The notes under the pieces are model-generated. The model worked only from the letters and a program-made list of their open reading frames with translations, was not told the origin of the DNA and searched no databases. A stretch of 6,200 nt of DNA from Thermococci archaeon (GTDB lineage: Archaea > Methanobacteriota_B > Thermococci > Methanofastidiosales > B48-G16). Below, in pieces: positions 4,941-6,200 of this stretch. The position numbers were made by a program, and so were the translations under genes. Location of the stretch: positions 1 to 6,200 of the forward strand of contig QMUN01000049.1 of NCBI GenBank assembly GCA_003660605.1, given 5' to 3'. Position 1 is the first letter of the stretch; each line of letters starts with the position of its first letter.

Positions 4941-6098
4941 CTAAAAAAGACTTAAAAGATAAGGTAGAGCAACAAAAGTTCCTATCACACTTCCTACATT
5001 TGCAAATGCAACTACCAGAAGTATCCTTGTTATATTATTTTTCCAGTAATCTCGTAATCTATTCAATTTAGAGAGATCCTCAAAATCTTTCACTTTGGGC
5101 ATTCTCATTTTTGCTTCCGTCAGACCGGCAAACCATCCTGCTGCCAATGCAGGATTTAAAGATGTTATAGGTGCAGCAGCAAACGCTGTTAAAACGGAAA
5201 AAGGATGTCCCAATGCAAGCACGACACCCAATGCTGATAACGTTCCATTGATAAGAGTCCATGCGATTAAAATATTCAAAGTGAAATTCAATCCCTTAGA
5301 GTAGAAACCATAGATAACTAAACTGACAAAAAGAATTGGAATGACATAAGCTATAATCTTAGCTTTACTCCTTTTTTGGGGGATTTTTTCTAACTCTGTT
5401 TTGCGATGAGCAAATGTTTCCTTTATAAGATTCTCTTCTATTATGTTCTTTACACCTTTTAAATGTCCCGCCCCTATGACAGCAACTATTTTTTTTCCTT
5501 CTCTGTATTTCTCAAGGATCTTCAATGCTATGTACTCATCTCTCTCATCTATGAGAGCTTTTTTAATATTGGGTATCTCCTCGGATAATTCATTTAAAAC
5601 TTCATTGAGCATATCTTTATTTTTCAAATTCTTTATAGTTTCTTCGTCTATTTCTTCAAAAAAACCAGAAAATATGTAAAAAATAAACTTGAATTTCTCT
5701 TTTATAGACATATAATCCAAGCTTCTCTTAAATGTTGTCTGTATATCCCTGTCCACAAGGACTATCTCTTTATCGAGAGTTTCACCTAATTCAATGGCTT
5801 TTAGCATCTCGGATCCGGGAGCAATCCCAAATTCATTTCCAAGCTTTTTTTGGTAATTTGATAAAATTATGTTAGTTAAAAGAAGATAACTCTTTCCTTC
5901 CTTTATAACTTTCGGTATACTCATATTCTCCCAGCTTTTTTTGTTTTTCAGAGCATTGAATCTCTGTTCACATAATTCAACACCAACACAATCAGGATTT
6001 TCTTTTATAATCGTATTTTTAACTAAATTAACACTCTCTTCCGAGATATGAGATGTACCTACAAGTATGATCTTTTCATTGACTTTTTCTACAAACAT
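4941..6098 (-). CDS. traB: TraB/PrgY-family membrane protein
   Basis: Read from the ATG at 6098 the protein has 385 residues. The soluble N-terminal part has the TraB/PrgY/Tiki-type pattern: GTSH (14-17), a glutamate in VGVELCEQR (E41, R46), DRD (116-118) and a second GxxH, GAGH (209-212). The paired GxxH motifs and glutamate are associated with metal-dependent peptidase activity in Tiki proteins; activity in archaeal members is not established. Hydrophobic segments near 247-266, 274-296, 299-325 and 358-385 make a C-terminal membrane domain, as in other archaeal members. Bacterial PrgY/TraB reduces pheromone signalling; the role here is unknown. An upstream TTG at 6113 would add five residues (MGYNI), but a TATA box centred near 6125 puts the start site about on the ATG, favouring a leaderless mRNA starting there. 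It is the first gene of a likely operon with DNA ligase and the MutS-like ATPase. Confidence 0.9.
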   Translation of the reverse strand: MFVEKVNEKIILVGTSHISEESVNLVKNTIIKENPDCVGVELCEQRFNALKNKKSWENMSIPKVIKEGKSYLLLTNIILSNYQKKLGNEFGIAPGSEMLKAIELGETLDKEIVLVDRDIQTTFKRSLDYMSIKEKFKFIFYIFSGFFEEIDEETIKNLKNKDMLNEVLNELSEEIPNIKKALIDERDEYIALKILEKYREGKKIVAVIGAGHLKGVKNIIEENLIKETFAHRKTELEKIPQKRSKAKIIAYVIPILFVSLVIYGFYSKGLNFTLNILIAWTLINGTLSALGVVLALGHPFSVLTAFAAAPITSLNPALAAGWFAGLTEAKMRMPKVKDFEDLSKLNRLRDYWKNNITRILLVVAFANVGSVIGTFVALPYLLSLF

Positions 6099-6118
6099 AA
6101 TATTATATCCCAACCTGA

Positions 6119-6131
6119 ATTTATAAATTTA
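6119..6131 (-). promoter_or_regulatory. TATA box for the traB-lig-mutS-like operon
   Basis: The minus strand reads TAAATTTATAAAT, centred about 27 bases before the ATG at 6098. That spacing predicts transcription starting at or near the ATG and so a leaderless mRNA. The element overlaps the TAA that may end the upstream gene. No other strong promoter-like element is evident before the ligase or MutS-like genes, in keeping with one transcript for all three. Confidence 0.55.
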
Positions 6132-6200
6132 GGTTTGGGGAATCGGAATTCTGATAGTCATCTTTACCCATAAGTTTAAATTTTTCTTTTATATATTCCT
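6121..6200 (-). CDS. Possible C-terminal end of an upstream gene (partial)
   Basis: Only one minus-strand frame stays open from the right edge, running 25 codons to a TAA at 6123-6121. The tail starts EYIKEKFKLMGKDD and ends NLNL. It is charged and protein-like, but too short to assign to a family. The other two frames meet stops within ten codons. An internal ATG (6171-6169) would make a 16-codon ORF instead, and AATATATAAAAG near the edge could be a promoter rather than coding sequence. If coding, the gene lies upstream of traB and runs out of the window. Confidence 0.4.
   Translation of the reverse strand, partial: EYIKEKFKLMGKDDYQNSDSPNLNL

Noticed and set aside
5080..5304. Minus-strand 60-residue and plus-strand 69-residue frames inside traB
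   Set aside because: Both are out-of-frame readings of the TraB membrane domain with no independent ribosome-binding or family evidence.
5443..5679. Plus-strand 78-residue frame inside traB
   Set aside because: It is antisense to the TraB region containing GAGH and shows no motif of its own.

Overview
The window is a low-GC (AT-rich) archaeal chromosome segment in which every gene I can support lies on the minus strand. The domain assignment rests on four things: an archaeal-type ATP-dependent DNA ligase with a short PCNA-binding box, a TraB-family protein with the membrane tail seen in archaeal members, a tRNA gene without an encoded CCA end, and TATA-like boxes about 25 bases upstream of several genes. 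Euryarchaeota or a related lineage is likely, but I cannot name a genus.

In the direction of transcription (high to low coordinates), the window begins with what may be the last 25 codons of an upstream gene at the right edge. A tight three-gene cluster follows: a TraB/PrgY-family membrane protein, then ATP-dependent DNA ligase after 7 bases, then a helix-hairpin-helix MutS-family ATPase (MutS2/MutS5-like) whose ATG overlaps the ligase stop in an ATGA junction. After a 65-base gap with its own TATA box and Shine-Dalgarno site comes a membrane protein with an N-terminal zinc ribbon and two DUF4389 repeats. Next is tRNA-Ser(UGA) with its own TATA box, and after a structured intergenic region a small eight-cysteine protein of the DUF6485 type. 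A further TATA-like box near the left edge may serve a gene outside the window.

The ligase and MutS-like ATPase probably form a translationally coupled DNA repair or recombination pair. The MutS-like protein has a complete ATPase but neither a recognisable mismatch-reading Phe-x-Glu motif nor a C-terminal Smr nuclease domain, so it is better seen as a DNA-structure-binding ATPase than as a canonical mismatch sensor. How TraB relates to them is unknown.

The least explained part is the roughly 165-base region between the tRNA and the DUF6485 gene. It holds a perfect 13-bp inverted repeat with a 3-base loop 13 bases past the mature tRNA end, then two imperfect 40-base direct repeats, and it has no T-run of four or more on the transcribed strand. 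It could be an unusual tRNA 3' end signal, a small RNA, or an operator region for the cysteine-rich gene. A second curiosity is a 49-base stretch that is identical in the two DUF4389 repeats while the flanking sequence has diverged, which suggests local gene conversion.
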